From assembly GCF_030766825.1 (NCBI RefSeq), contig NZ_JASFDV010000001.1:149760-213759 (forward strand): DNA of 64,000 nucleotides, read 5' to 3'. Below the pieces are notes generated by a model. The model made no database searches and was not told where the DNA came from. It saw only the letters and a program-made list of their open reading frames with translations. Shown here one piece after another: positions 1 through 6,886 of the stretch. Each line of letters starts with the position of its first letter. The stretch's first letter is position 1. The position numbers and the translations under genes are program-made. Source of the stretch: Nocardiopsis sp. CC223A (GTDB lineage Bacteria; Actinomycetota; Actinomycetes; Streptosporangiales; Streptosporangiaceae).

Positions 1-1574
1 TCCAGGGGCCGGGGCAGGTGCCCGGCCAGCAGCGCGGCGGCGGCCTCGGGGTCGCCCTCCAGCAGCGGGCGCACGTGCCCGGCCAGGGCGCCCCGGCCGG
101 TGAACCCGAGCACGGCGGCCTCCGTCACGGCGGTCTCCACCAGTTCGGTGTACACGGGCGAGCGGCGGCGCGGCCGCCGCCAGGAGAGCCGGGCCGACAA
201 CGACTCCGCGGCCGGGGAGAACCCGGGTTCGGCGGTGCCCAGCTCGGCGAGCACATCGCGGCGGGCCTGCGGTGCCGCCGGGCGGACCAGCCCGGGGCCG
301 AGCACGTTGCGCACCCGCCCGCCGGAGTCCCGGGAGCCGCTCAGTGCGGGCACCCGGTCGGTGTCCAGCCACGCCTGGGCCAGGCGCAGCCAGCGGCGCT
401 CGGGCGGGCTCTCCCGCCACAGGTCGTACTCGCGGGTGGGCAGCCACTCGCCCTCGACGCGGTCGTCGGCGCCCAGCAGCCCGGCGGCGTGGGCCACCTC
501 GACGAGCAGCGCGGCGGTGGTGTCGTCGGTGTCCATGGTGCGCGCGGCGCGGCGCAGGTCCCGTACGCCCAGGCCGCCGTTGCGCAGTACCGCGGCGGGC
601 TCGTCGGCCCAGGACTCCAGCAGTTCCTCGACGGCGCGCAGCACCGTGAACGCCTGCCCGGCGGCGAACCGGGTCACCCCGGCGGGGTCGTGGGCGGTGC
701 CCGCGAACGCCGGGGGAGCGGCCGCCACCTCGCGGAACAGCACTCCCGAACGCAGGTGCACCCCCACCTCCCGGGGCAGGGTGAGCGTGTCGTCGCCGCT
801 GGGCAGCAGCAGGGCGCGGGCCAGCAGCTCCTCCACCGGCGACCCGGCGTCGGCCACCCCGACGTCGCGGCGGGCGTCGGCGACGGTGCCGTGCGGCGGT
901 CCCCAGGTCATCCCGTCCAGCAGCCGGCGGGCCTGCTCGCCGACCCCGGACAGCAGGGCGCCGAGCCCGACGGGGTCGGACAGCAGACGGGCCAGCGCCT
1001 CGACCGGGGTGGGCGCGGAGGTGTCCGGGGCCAGGTCCGCGGCCAGCCGCTTGAGGCGGCCGTGCGGCAGCGCGGCCAGCAGCACCCGGGCGGGCGGCCC
1101 CAGCCGGGCCGGGGCGGGCAGCAGGTCGCGCAGCACCTGGACGGGGCGCAGCCGGTCCCGGTCGGGCCAGACCAGCGCCGAGCGCAGCAGGCCGTCCAGG
1201 GCGGCCGCGACGGCGTCCCGCACCGTCCCGTCGTCATCGCCGGGCGCCAGCGCGGCGGTGATCCCGGCGGCGGTGACGCCCACGGGTTCGGCCATCCGGT
1301 CGTCGCCCAGGGCGACGACGGACTCCAGGACCTGGAGGGTGAAGGCGTCCAGCCCCTCCAGGGCCCGCAGGACGGTGTTGCGGGTGGTGGCCCGGGCGGC
1401 CAGTGCGCCGATGCCGTCGGGGACGGGACGGCCCAGGTCGGGCCGGACGGACAACAGGGCGGCGAGCTCCTCGTCGGAACGTTCGCGCAGCCAGGAGGTG
1501 AAGGTCGGGGGGCGGCCCGGCCCGGCGGTCCCCGTGTCCGGTCCGTGCAGGTCGGGAGGTGCGTTGTCGGTCAT
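1..1574 (-). CDS. Helicase-associated domain protein, 5' part only (runs off left edge)
   Basis: An open frame begins at ATG 1574 and runs leftwards off the window with no stop, so 524 codons of the N-terminal part are visible. The protein starts MTDNAPPDLHG and then has SWLRERSDEELAALLSVR and a proline-rich RPDLGRPVPDGIGALAAR stretch. This opening is typical of actinobacterial 'helicase-associated domain' proteins (the Rv0862c type), which resemble the C-terminal domain of XPB-type helicases but lack Walker motifs. Many Leu/Ala/Arg helical segments follow. A DNA-binding or repair role next to an XPB helicase gene is known for relatives, but here it is inferred, because the neighbour on the left is outside the window. 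The C-terminal half is missing only because of the window edge. Confidence 0.75.
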   Translation of the reverse strand, partial: MTDNAPPDLHGPDTGTAGPGRPPTFTSWLRERSDEELAALLSVRPDLGRPVPDGIGALAARATTRNTVLRALEGLDAFTLQVLESVVALGDDRMAEPVGVTAAGITAALAPGDDDGTVRDAVAAALDGLLRSALVWPDRDRLRPVQVLRDLLPAPARLGPPARVLLAALPHGRLKRLAADLAPDTSAPTPVEALARLLSDPVGLGALLSGVGEQARRLLDGMTWGPPHGTVADARRDVGVADAGSPVEELLARALLLPSGDDTLTLPREVGVHLRSGVLFREVAAAPPAFAGTAHDPAGVTRFAAGQAFTVLRAVEELLESWADEPAAVLRNGGLGVRDLRRAARTMDTDDTTAALLVEVAHAAGLLGADDRVEGEWLPTREYDLWRESPPERRWLRLAQAWLDTDRVPALSGSRDSGGRVRNVLGPGLVRPAAPQARRDVLAELGTAEPGFSPAAESLSARLSWRRPRRRSPVYTELVETAVTEAAVLGFTGRGALAGHVRPLLEGDPEAAAALLAGHLPRPL

Positions 1575-1641
1575 CGGGACCAACGCTAGGCGATACCTGC
1601 GACGAGGTGGGAGATCCGGGAGGGAGAGAAGGGAGAGAAGC

Positions 1642-1675
1642 GTCCCGGCGGCCCGGATGTCCGGGCCGCCGGGAC
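1642..1675 (-). terminator. Perfect 15-bp hairpin downstream of the sigma/SDR remnant
   Basis: Arms 1642-1656 and 1661-1675 are exact reverse complements around a 4-nt loop. Read on the minus strand, a pyrimidine-rich tail (CTTCTCTCCCTTCTC) follows. It lies between the 5' end of the helicase-associated gene and the 3' end of the remnant at 1790, so it most likely terminates minus-strand transcription. Confidence 0.6.
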
Positions 1676-1789
1676 GGCACCGGGGAGGGGCCGGATCCCG
1701 GAATGTTCCGGGTCCCGGCGAGACGGCTGCGGCCCCGCCCGTCCCCCACACCCGTTCGGCCGGGCGACCGCGTCGCCTCGACCGCGGAC

Positions 1790-2115
1790 TCACCGCGCCG
1801 GCCGGGCGGCGAGCCAGTCCTCGTAGAGGGTGGTGGCGATGGTCGCGCCCGCGCCGGGCAGCAGGGCGCCCGGCTCGACGACGGTGCCGAAGTACGGGTT
1901 CTCCCTGCCCGCGACGACCTCGCGCGGGTCGCCGTCGAGCGCGAGGCGGGCCCGGACCAGGTCCTCCATGGTGATCTCCTCCGGTCCGGCCACCTCGGTC
2001 ACGCCGCCGGTCGGCGCGCCCAGGGCGCCCCCGGCCACGGCGGCGGAGACGTCCGCGGCGGCGATCGGCCGCATCACCGTGTCCGCCACGCGCACGACAC
2101 CGTCGACCGGTCGTA
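1790..2115 (-). pseudogene. C-terminal remnant of an NmrA-like SDR oxidoreductase
   Basis: The frame ending at 1790 encodes LRPVDGVVRVADTVMRPIAAADVSA, then GPEEITMEDLVRARL, GDPREVV and PGAGATIATTLYEDWLAA. This is the C-terminal third of the NAD(P)-dependent SDR/NmrA-type oxidoreductases often found next to SigJ-like ECF sigma genes. The Rossmann fold (GxxGxxG) and the first two thirds are absent. The upstream DNA reads in another frame as the start of a sigma factor. The apparent ATG at 2134 lies inside sigma-derived sequence and is not a plausible native start. I read this as what remains after a deletion joined two genes. Confidence 0.7.
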
Positions 2116-2295
2116 GGCCTGCCGGCGGATCCATGCCTCCTGGAGGACGTCCTCGGCCTCGGCGGCCGACCCCAGGACCCGGTAGGCGATCACGAACAGG
2201 CGGCCCCGGACGCCCCGGAACACCGCCCCGGCCCTTTCCAGGTCGGGTCCGGGAGTGACCGGGGCGGCGTCGTGCTCGGACTCCCGCGACGGCAT
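2074..2295 (-). pseudogene. N-terminal remnant of an ECF sigma-70 factor
   Basis: ATG 2295 has a GAGGAG ribosome-binding site 11 nt upstream. The 73-codon frame contains VFRGVRGRLFVIAYRVLGS, AAEAEDVLQEAWIR, which is region 2 of an ECF sigma factor (region 2.1 through the start of 2.2). After QEAWIRRQAYDR the homology stops. The frame continues through shifted SDR sequence to a stop at 2074. Regions 2.3-4 and any C-terminal SnoaL domain are gone. The intact gene would have been about 280-300 codons. Its start lies only 18 nt beyond the stop of the flavoprotein gene on the same strand, so it may still be transcribed. Confidence 0.7.
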
Positions 2296-2313
2296 GGGGT
2301 CGTGGGCTCCTCG

Positions 2314-4044
2314 TTATTCGACGAGTTTTCCGGTGCTGGACACCTCGTGCATCAGCTCCGCGATCTCCGCGGGGACCGCGGGGATCTCCTCGTGTTCCAG
2401 CTTGCCGGGGCCGGACCAGACGAGGTTGACCCGCAGCGACGGGTCCGTCTCGGGGAAGTCGGACCGATTGTGGCAGCCCCGGGTCTCCCGGCGCTCCAAC
2501 GCCGCCTCCAGCGTGGCGCGTCCGGAGAGCGCCATGGACTTCAGGTCGAAGGCGTGCGCTAGGTCCTGGAACCCGGCGAGGTCGGGGTGCACCCCCAGCC
2601 CGCCGATGCGCTCCTCGACCCCGTCCAGGGCGTCGAGCCCGGCCCGCAGGCCCGCCTCGTCGCGGACCACCCCGGCGTGCTCGGTCATCAGGGTGCGCAC
2701 GGCGCGCTGGAGGGAGCGGGTGTTCTCACGCCCCTTGGCGGCCAGCAGGCCGTCGACCTCGGCGCGGGCCCGCCCGATCTCCTCGGCGGAACGCCGGTGG
2801 GCGGCCAGCCCCAGCGAGTACTCCGCCGCGGCCCGACCGGTGAGGCGGCCGTAGACGAGCAGTTCGATGAGGGAGTTGCCGCCCAGCCGGTTGGCCCCGT
2901 GCAGGCCGCTGGCGGCCTCGCCGATCGCGTACAGGCCCGCGACGTCGGTGGAGTGGTCCCCGGGCCGCACCCACACCCCGCCCATGGAGTAGTGGGCGGT
3001 CGGGGCGATCTCCATCGGCGACTCGGTGATGTCGAGCATCTGGTGTTCGAGCAGGGTGCGGTGCACACGCGGCAGCCGCTCCAGGATCGTCTCCTGGGGC
3101 AGGTGCGAGACGTCGAGCCACACCCCGCCGTTCTCGGTGCCGCGCCCCTCCCTGATCTCGGTGTAGGCGGCCAGCGCCACCCGGTCGCGGGTGGACAGCT
3201 CCATGCGCTCGGGGTCGTAGCGGGACATGAAACGCTCGCCCTGCCCGTTGCGCAGGATGCCGCCCTCGCCGCGGGCCGCCTCCGACACCAGGGTCCCGGC
3301 CGCGTTCTCGGGCCACAGCAGCCCGGACGGGTGGAACTGGACGAGCTCGGGGTCGCGGACGCGGCCGCCCGCCTCGACGGCCAGGCGGAAGGAGTCGCCG
3401 GTGTTCTCGTCGCGGCGGGAGGAGGTGCGCCGCCAGATGCGGGTGTGCCCGCCGGCCGCCAGGATGACGGCGTCGGCGAGGATCACGTGCCGGGTCCCGT
3501 CCTGTAGCCCGAACCCGTAGGCGCCGAACACCGTGCCGTCCTCGACCAGCAGCCGGGTGATGTACACGTCGTCCAGGACGGGGACCTCCAGCCGGGCCGC
3601 CCGGTCGACCAGGGTCCGCTGGATCTCCAGCCCCGTGTAGTCCCCGGCGAACGCGGTGCGGCGGTGGGTGTGCGCCCCGAAGAACCGCTGCGAGATGCGC
3701 CCGTCGGCCTCGCGGGCGAACCGCATCCCGTAGCGCTCCAGGTCCTCGATCCCGCGGGCCGCGCCCTCGGTGACGGTGAGGACCGTGCGCGGGTCGCCGA
3801 GCAGGTAGCCCTCCTGGAGGGTGTCGGCGGCGTGCTGGCGCCAGGTGTCCTGCGGGTCCATGGTGCCCAGCGCCGCGTTGATGCCCCCGGCGGCCAGCGC
3901 GGTGTGGGTGTCGTACCGGGGGCGCTTGCCCACGGCCAGGACGTCCACTCCCCGCTCCGCGAGTTCGATGGCGGCGCGCAGGCCGGCGCCGCCGGTGCCG
4001 ATGACGAGGACGGATGTGGTGGTCCGCCGTTCCGAGATGTCCAT
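2314..4044 (-). CDS. FAD-binding dehydrogenase, SdhA/FrdA/NadB family
   Basis: This 576-residue flavoprotein belongs to the succinate dehydrogenase/fumarate reductase/L-aspartate oxidase family. Residues ~12-35 form the FAD Rossmann motif (VLVIGTGGAGLRAA), followed by the flavinylation-type region ALAAGGINAALGTMDPQDTW. Family catalytic blocks are visible: VQFHPSGLL, an Arg in ELSTRDRVALAA, APTAHYSMGGVWV, and the C-terminal FAD block ANRLGGNSLIELLVYGR. No iron-sulfur or membrane subunit gene is adjacent, and no nadA/nadC is present. It could therefore be a stand-alone fumarate reductase-like enzyme or an L-aspartate oxidase; the sequence alone does not decide. The gene precedes the ECF remnant on the same strand. 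Confidence 0.85.
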   Translation of the reverse strand: MDISERRTTTSVLVIGTGGAGLRAAIELAERGVDVLAVGKRPRYDTHTALAAGGINAALGTMDPQDTWRQHAADTLQEGYLLGDPRTVLTVTEGAARGIEDLERYGMRFAREADGRISQRFFGAHTHRRTAFAGDYTGLEIQRTLVDRAARLEVPVLDDVYITRLLVEDGTVFGAYGFGLQDGTRHVILADAVILAAGGHTRIWRRTSSRRDENTGDSFRLAVEAGGRVRDPELVQFHPSGLLWPENAAGTLVSEAARGEGGILRNGQGERFMSRYDPERMELSTRDRVALAAYTEIREGRGTENGGVWLDVSHLPQETILERLPRVHRTLLEHQMLDITESPMEIAPTAHYSMGGVWVRPGDHSTDVAGLYAIGEAASGLHGANRLGGNSLIELLVYGRLTGRAAAEYSLGLAAHRRSAEEIGRARAEVDGLLAAKGRENTRSLQRAVRTLMTEHAGVVRDEAGLRAGLDALDGVEERIGGLGVHPDLAGFQDLAHAFDLKSMALSGRATLEAALERRETRGCHNRSDFPETDPSLRVNLVWSGPGKLEHEEIPAVPAEIAELMHEVSSTGKLVE

Positions 4045-4310
4045 GGGACTGCCTCCGGTTCGAGGTGGTGGTCCTTACCCCTTCACCCGTACAGACCTCG
4101 TGGGCGGTCCGTTCCGTGACGTGCGGCGGGGGTGATCACCGGCACAACGGTGAATGGCCCCGGTCACGGACGCCGTTCTGTGCCCCTCCGTGCCCCCGTG
4201 GCCCCGCTGCCCCGACAGCCCCCGGTCACGGACCGTATACGGCCCGCATTAGTCGACCGAAATAGGAAAAGGGGCTTAAAAGGCAGGTCATCCTCCGCCA
4301 CTATGGGGAC

Positions 4311-5096
4311 ATGACCCAGCGCTCGGAACAATTGGTACTCGACTATCTGTCCGAGGTCGGCTTGGTCCTGCACGGTCGGTTGACCGCCAGGGAACGGACC
4401 GCCTACCTCACCTCCGTGCGCGCGCGGATCGACGCGCGCCGCGCCGCCGCGCCCGACGACGGCGTGGACGCCGTCCGCGGCATCCTGCTGAGCTTCGGAT
4501 CCCCCCAGGACCTGGTGGAACGGGAGCTCGCCGGCCGCGACCTCGACATCGAGGACGAGGAGCTCATCCCGCCCAAGCCCCGGCACGCCGACCGGCCGCC
4601 GCCGCCCTGGCGGGGCGGCCCCAGCAGCGGGATCATGGGCCTGCTGGAAGGGCCGGGCCGCACCGAGATGCGGCTTGAGGGCGGTGCGCGCAGCGAGGCC
4701 GGCGTCCTGCGCGGAATCGTGCTGTGCCTGCGCCACCACCCCGGCGAGCTGGTCGCCCTGGCCCTGCTGCTGGCCACCGCGCCCTGGGGCTGGGGGCTGT
4801 CCTTCCTGTGGGTGCTCGGGATCACGTTCGTCCTGCTCAGCCGGGTGTGGGGGGTGCGGGACAAGTGGGTCGCGGTGCTGGTGCCGCTGCTGGCCTGCCT
4901 GGCCGGGATGGTGCTGTGGAACGGCGAGGCCGACTTCGTCGACCAGTACATCCAGCGTTCCCTGGCCGACTACGGCGTGATCGGGCTGGGTCTGGGCTCC
5001 CTGCTCTCGGTCGGCTGCCTCTACCCGCGGGCCGCCCGGTCGGCGCGGGCGGCCGAGCGGCGGCGCGCCTCCTCGCGGCCCGCCGGTCATCGGTAG
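4311..5096 (+). CDS. HAAS/DUF1700-like membrane protein
   Basis: This 261-residue protein has an N-terminal soluble helical domain (~1-75: YLSEVGLVLHGRLTARERTAYL, FGSPQDLVERELAG). That resembles the HAAS/DUF1700 helical region found in PadR-linked membrane proteins. A proline-rich linker (~88-105) follows, then four or five hydrophobic segments from ~140 to 240 (for example ELVALALLLATAPWGWGL and WVAVLVPLLACLAGMVLW). The tail is Arg/Ala-rich. No PadR gene is adjacent. ATG 4311 is preceded by GGGGAC only, a weak ribosome-binding site. The function is unknown; it probably sits in the cell membrane. Confidence 0.7.
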   Translation: MTQRSEQLVLDYLSEVGLVLHGRLTARERTAYLTSVRARIDARRAAAPDDGVDAVRGILLSFGSPQDLVERELAGRDLDIEDEELIPPKPRHADRPPPPWRGGPSSGIMGLLEGPGRTEMRLEGGARSEAGVLRGIVLCLRHHPGELVALALLLATAPWGWGLSFLWVLGITFVLLSRVWGVRDKWVAVLVPLLACLAGMVLWNGEADFVDQYIQRSLADYGVIGLGLGSLLSVGCLYPRAARSARAAERRRASSRPAGHR

Positions 5097-5456
5097 GCAA
5101 AAGGAGGGGAATAACCTTTTCCGGTCGGCCCGTTACCGCGCGTTCGAGCACGTGATCTCGGGTACTCAAGGCGTACACCGCCGTTCTCGCTTCGGTGGTG
5201 GCCATGTCGGTGAGACGGCCCGGCGTCCAGTCCGGGCTCCGCACCACGTTCCTGGCGGCCCGGTATCTCCGCCGAGTCCCGTCCCGTACTCCGCACCCGC
5301 GGGGAGGGGCCGCCGGAACACACGAGGCCCGGATGAGCCGCATCCGGGCCTCGTTCCGCGTGTCCGGGGGGACGGTTTTTCCCTCGCGTTCCGTCACTCC
5401 CGGGCATTAGCCTGGCATTCAGGCTGACGGCAACGAGTGAAAGCATGAGGTCCTAC
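5097..5456. other. 360-nt gap between membrane protein and cold-shock gene
   Basis: No convincing coding frame is visible on either strand. The gap holds a perfect hairpin at 5322-5354 and a later T5 tract at about 5386-5390. The second half is probably the promoter and long leader of the cold-shock gene; long structured leaders are usual for that family. A small RNA ending at the hairpin cannot be excluded. Confidence 0.5.
5322..5354. terminator. Perfect 14-bp hairpin upstream of cold-shock gene
   Basis: Arms 5322-5335 (ACGAGGCCCGGATG) and 5341-5354 are exact complements with a 5-nt loop. It is 226 nt downstream of the preceding plus-strand gene and about 100 nt upstream of the cold-shock start. 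It could be a late terminator or a structure in the cold-shock leader. Confidence 0.5.
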
Positions 5457-5840
5457 GTGCCCACCGGCAAGGTCAAGTGGTACGACGGCGGTAAGGGTTT
5501 CGGTTTTCTCACACGCGACGACGGCGGAGAGGTCTTCGTGCACTCCACCGCACTGCCCCCCGGCACCGAAACGCTGCGCCCCGGCCAGCGGGTCGAGTTC
5601 GGGGTGGCCGAAGGACGCAAGGGCGCCCAGGCGCTCCAGGTCAAGCTGCTGGACACCCAGCACTCGGTGGCCAAGGCCCGGCGCAAGAAGCCCGACGAGA
5701 TGGTGGTCATCACCGAGGACCTCATCAAGCTGCTCGAAGGCCTCTCCAACGGGTACCGGCGCGACCGCCACCCCGAGCGCCGCGAGGCCGCCCGCATCGC
5801 GGCCGTGCTGCGGGTCGTCGCCGACGACCTGGAGGCCTGA
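5457..5840 (+). CDS. Cold-shock domain protein with C-terminal extension
   Basis: This is a 127-residue nucleic-acid-binding protein. Residues 1-65 form a cold-shock domain with RNP1 (KGFGFLTRDD) and RNP2 (EVFVHSTAL); it starts PTGKVKWYDGGKG. The extra ~60 residues (ARRKKPDEMVVITEDLIKLL, HPERREAARIAAVLRVVADDLEA) match the longer actinobacterial CspB-type proteins. GTG 5457 was chosen because it gives the conserved family start and has GAGG 6 nt upstream; ATG 5445 would add four residues. A strong terminator follows at 5849. DUF3027 lies downstream, a pairing conserved in many actinobacteria. It is expected to bind single-stranded RNA or DNA during cold or growth transitions. Confidence 0.9.
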   Translation: MPTGKVKWYDGGKGFGFLTRDDGGEVFVHSTALPPGTETLRPGQRVEFGVAEGRKGAQALQVKLLDTQHSVAKARRKKPDEMVVITEDLIKLLEGLSNGYRRDRHPERREAARIAAVLRVVADDLEA

Positions 5841-5848
5841 CCCCCTGA

Positions 5849-5886
5849 ACGGAGCGGCTCCGGTCCGCGGACCGGAGCCGCTCCGT
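5849..5886 (+). terminator. 38-bp perfect palindrome after cold-shock gene
   Basis: Positions 5849-5886 read the same on both strands, giving an 18-bp stem that opens to a minimal loop at CGCG. It starts 8 nt after the cold-shock stop and separates that gene from DUF3027. Confidence 0.75.
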
Positions 5887-5968
5887 GTCCCCAAGGGCCG
5901 ACCAAGAGGGTGTATCGGACGAACCTTGACCCGCGTTGTGGTCAAATCGGTGCCGTGGATCAGTGAGA

Positions 5969-6784
5969 ATGGGGAACGTGAGCCCTTCTCGACGTTCTCC
6001 TGTACCTGACAAGGCGTGTATCGAGGCGGTGGACCTGGCCCGCTCGGTGGCCGCCGAGGTCGGGCGACCCGAATGGGTGGGTGAGCACCTCGCTCCCCAG
6101 GTCGAGGACACCCGTCTGATCACCCACTACTTCACCTGCCTCGACCCGGCGTACCCCGGCTGGACCTACGCCGTCACCGTGGTCCGCGCATCGCGCGCCA
6201 AGGACGTCACGGTCAACGAGGTCGTGCTGCTGCCCGGAGAGGGCGCCCTCGTCGCACCCGAGTGGGTGCCGTGGAAGGAGCGGCTGCTGCCCGGCGACCT
6301 CGGTCCCGGCGACCTGCTGCCCACCGACGAGGACGACGAGCGCCTCGTGCCCGGCTACGCCCAGGTCGCCGACAGCGAGCTGGACGAGGACGGCGTGGAC
6401 CGGCAGATGGTCTGGGAGCTGGGCCTGGGCCGCAAGCAGGTGCTCTCCGAGACCGGCCGCGAGCAGGCCGCCGAGCGCTGGTACAACGGCGAGGCCGGGC
6501 CGCGCACGCCGATCGCCGAGGCCGCGCCCGCCCGCTGCATCACCTGCGGCTTCATGACCCCGCTCGCCGGGGAGCTGCGCCAGATGTTCGGGGTGTGCAC
6601 CAACGGGTTCGCGCCCGACGACGGCCGCGTGGTCTCCCTGGACCACGGCTGCGGCGCCCACTCCGAGGTCCGCATGCCGCAGTCGCGCAACGAGCCGGTC
6701 GCCCCCGTCGTCGACGAGATGGGCTACGACCACATCGTCTTCGACGACACCACGGAGCTGGAACTGGTGGCCTCCGACTCCTGA
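5969..6784 (+). CDS. DUF3027 family protein
   Basis: This 271-residue protein belongs to the actinobacterial DUF3027 family and has unknown function. The conserved opening is DKACIEAVDLARSVAAEVG and GEHL. A central block has YPGWTYAVTVVRASRAKDVTV and VPWKERLLPGDLGPGDLLPT. Towards the C-terminus, CITCGFMTP (two Cys), FGVC and a later HGCGAHSE give a Cys4/His pattern that could bind zinc. The N-terminal half is rich in Asp/Glu. The start is ATG 5969; GTG 5978 is an alternative with GGGGA close upstream. Location beside a cold-shock gene is a conserved arrangement, which suggests an RNA-related or stress-related role, but that is inference. Confidence 0.85.
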   Translation: MGNVSPSRRSPVPDKACIEAVDLARSVAAEVGRPEWVGEHLAPQVEDTRLITHYFTCLDPAYPGWTYAVTVVRASRAKDVTVNEVVLLPGEGALVAPEWVPWKERLLPGDLGPGDLLPTDEDDERLVPGYAQVADSELDEDGVDRQMVWELGLGRKQVLSETGREQAAERWYNGEAGPRTPIAEAAPARCITCGFMTPLAGELRQMFGVCTNGFAPDDGRVVSLDHGCGAHSEVRMPQSRNEPVAPVVDEMGYDHIVFDDTTELELVASDS

Positions 6785-6886
6785 CGGTCCGGCCCGGGCA
6801 CGTCCCGACACCTCGCCCGACCAAGGGTGGGCTAGGGTCTGATGTGCATCGTGCCGGGCCGTGCCGGCCGCCAGGAGGGACCACCA

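Noticed and set aside
2074..2134. ATG at 2134 as the start of an intact 114-residue oxidoreductase.
   Set aside because: The codons before about 2112 are sigma-factor DNA in another frame, and the Rossmann motif is absent, so this is a remnant.
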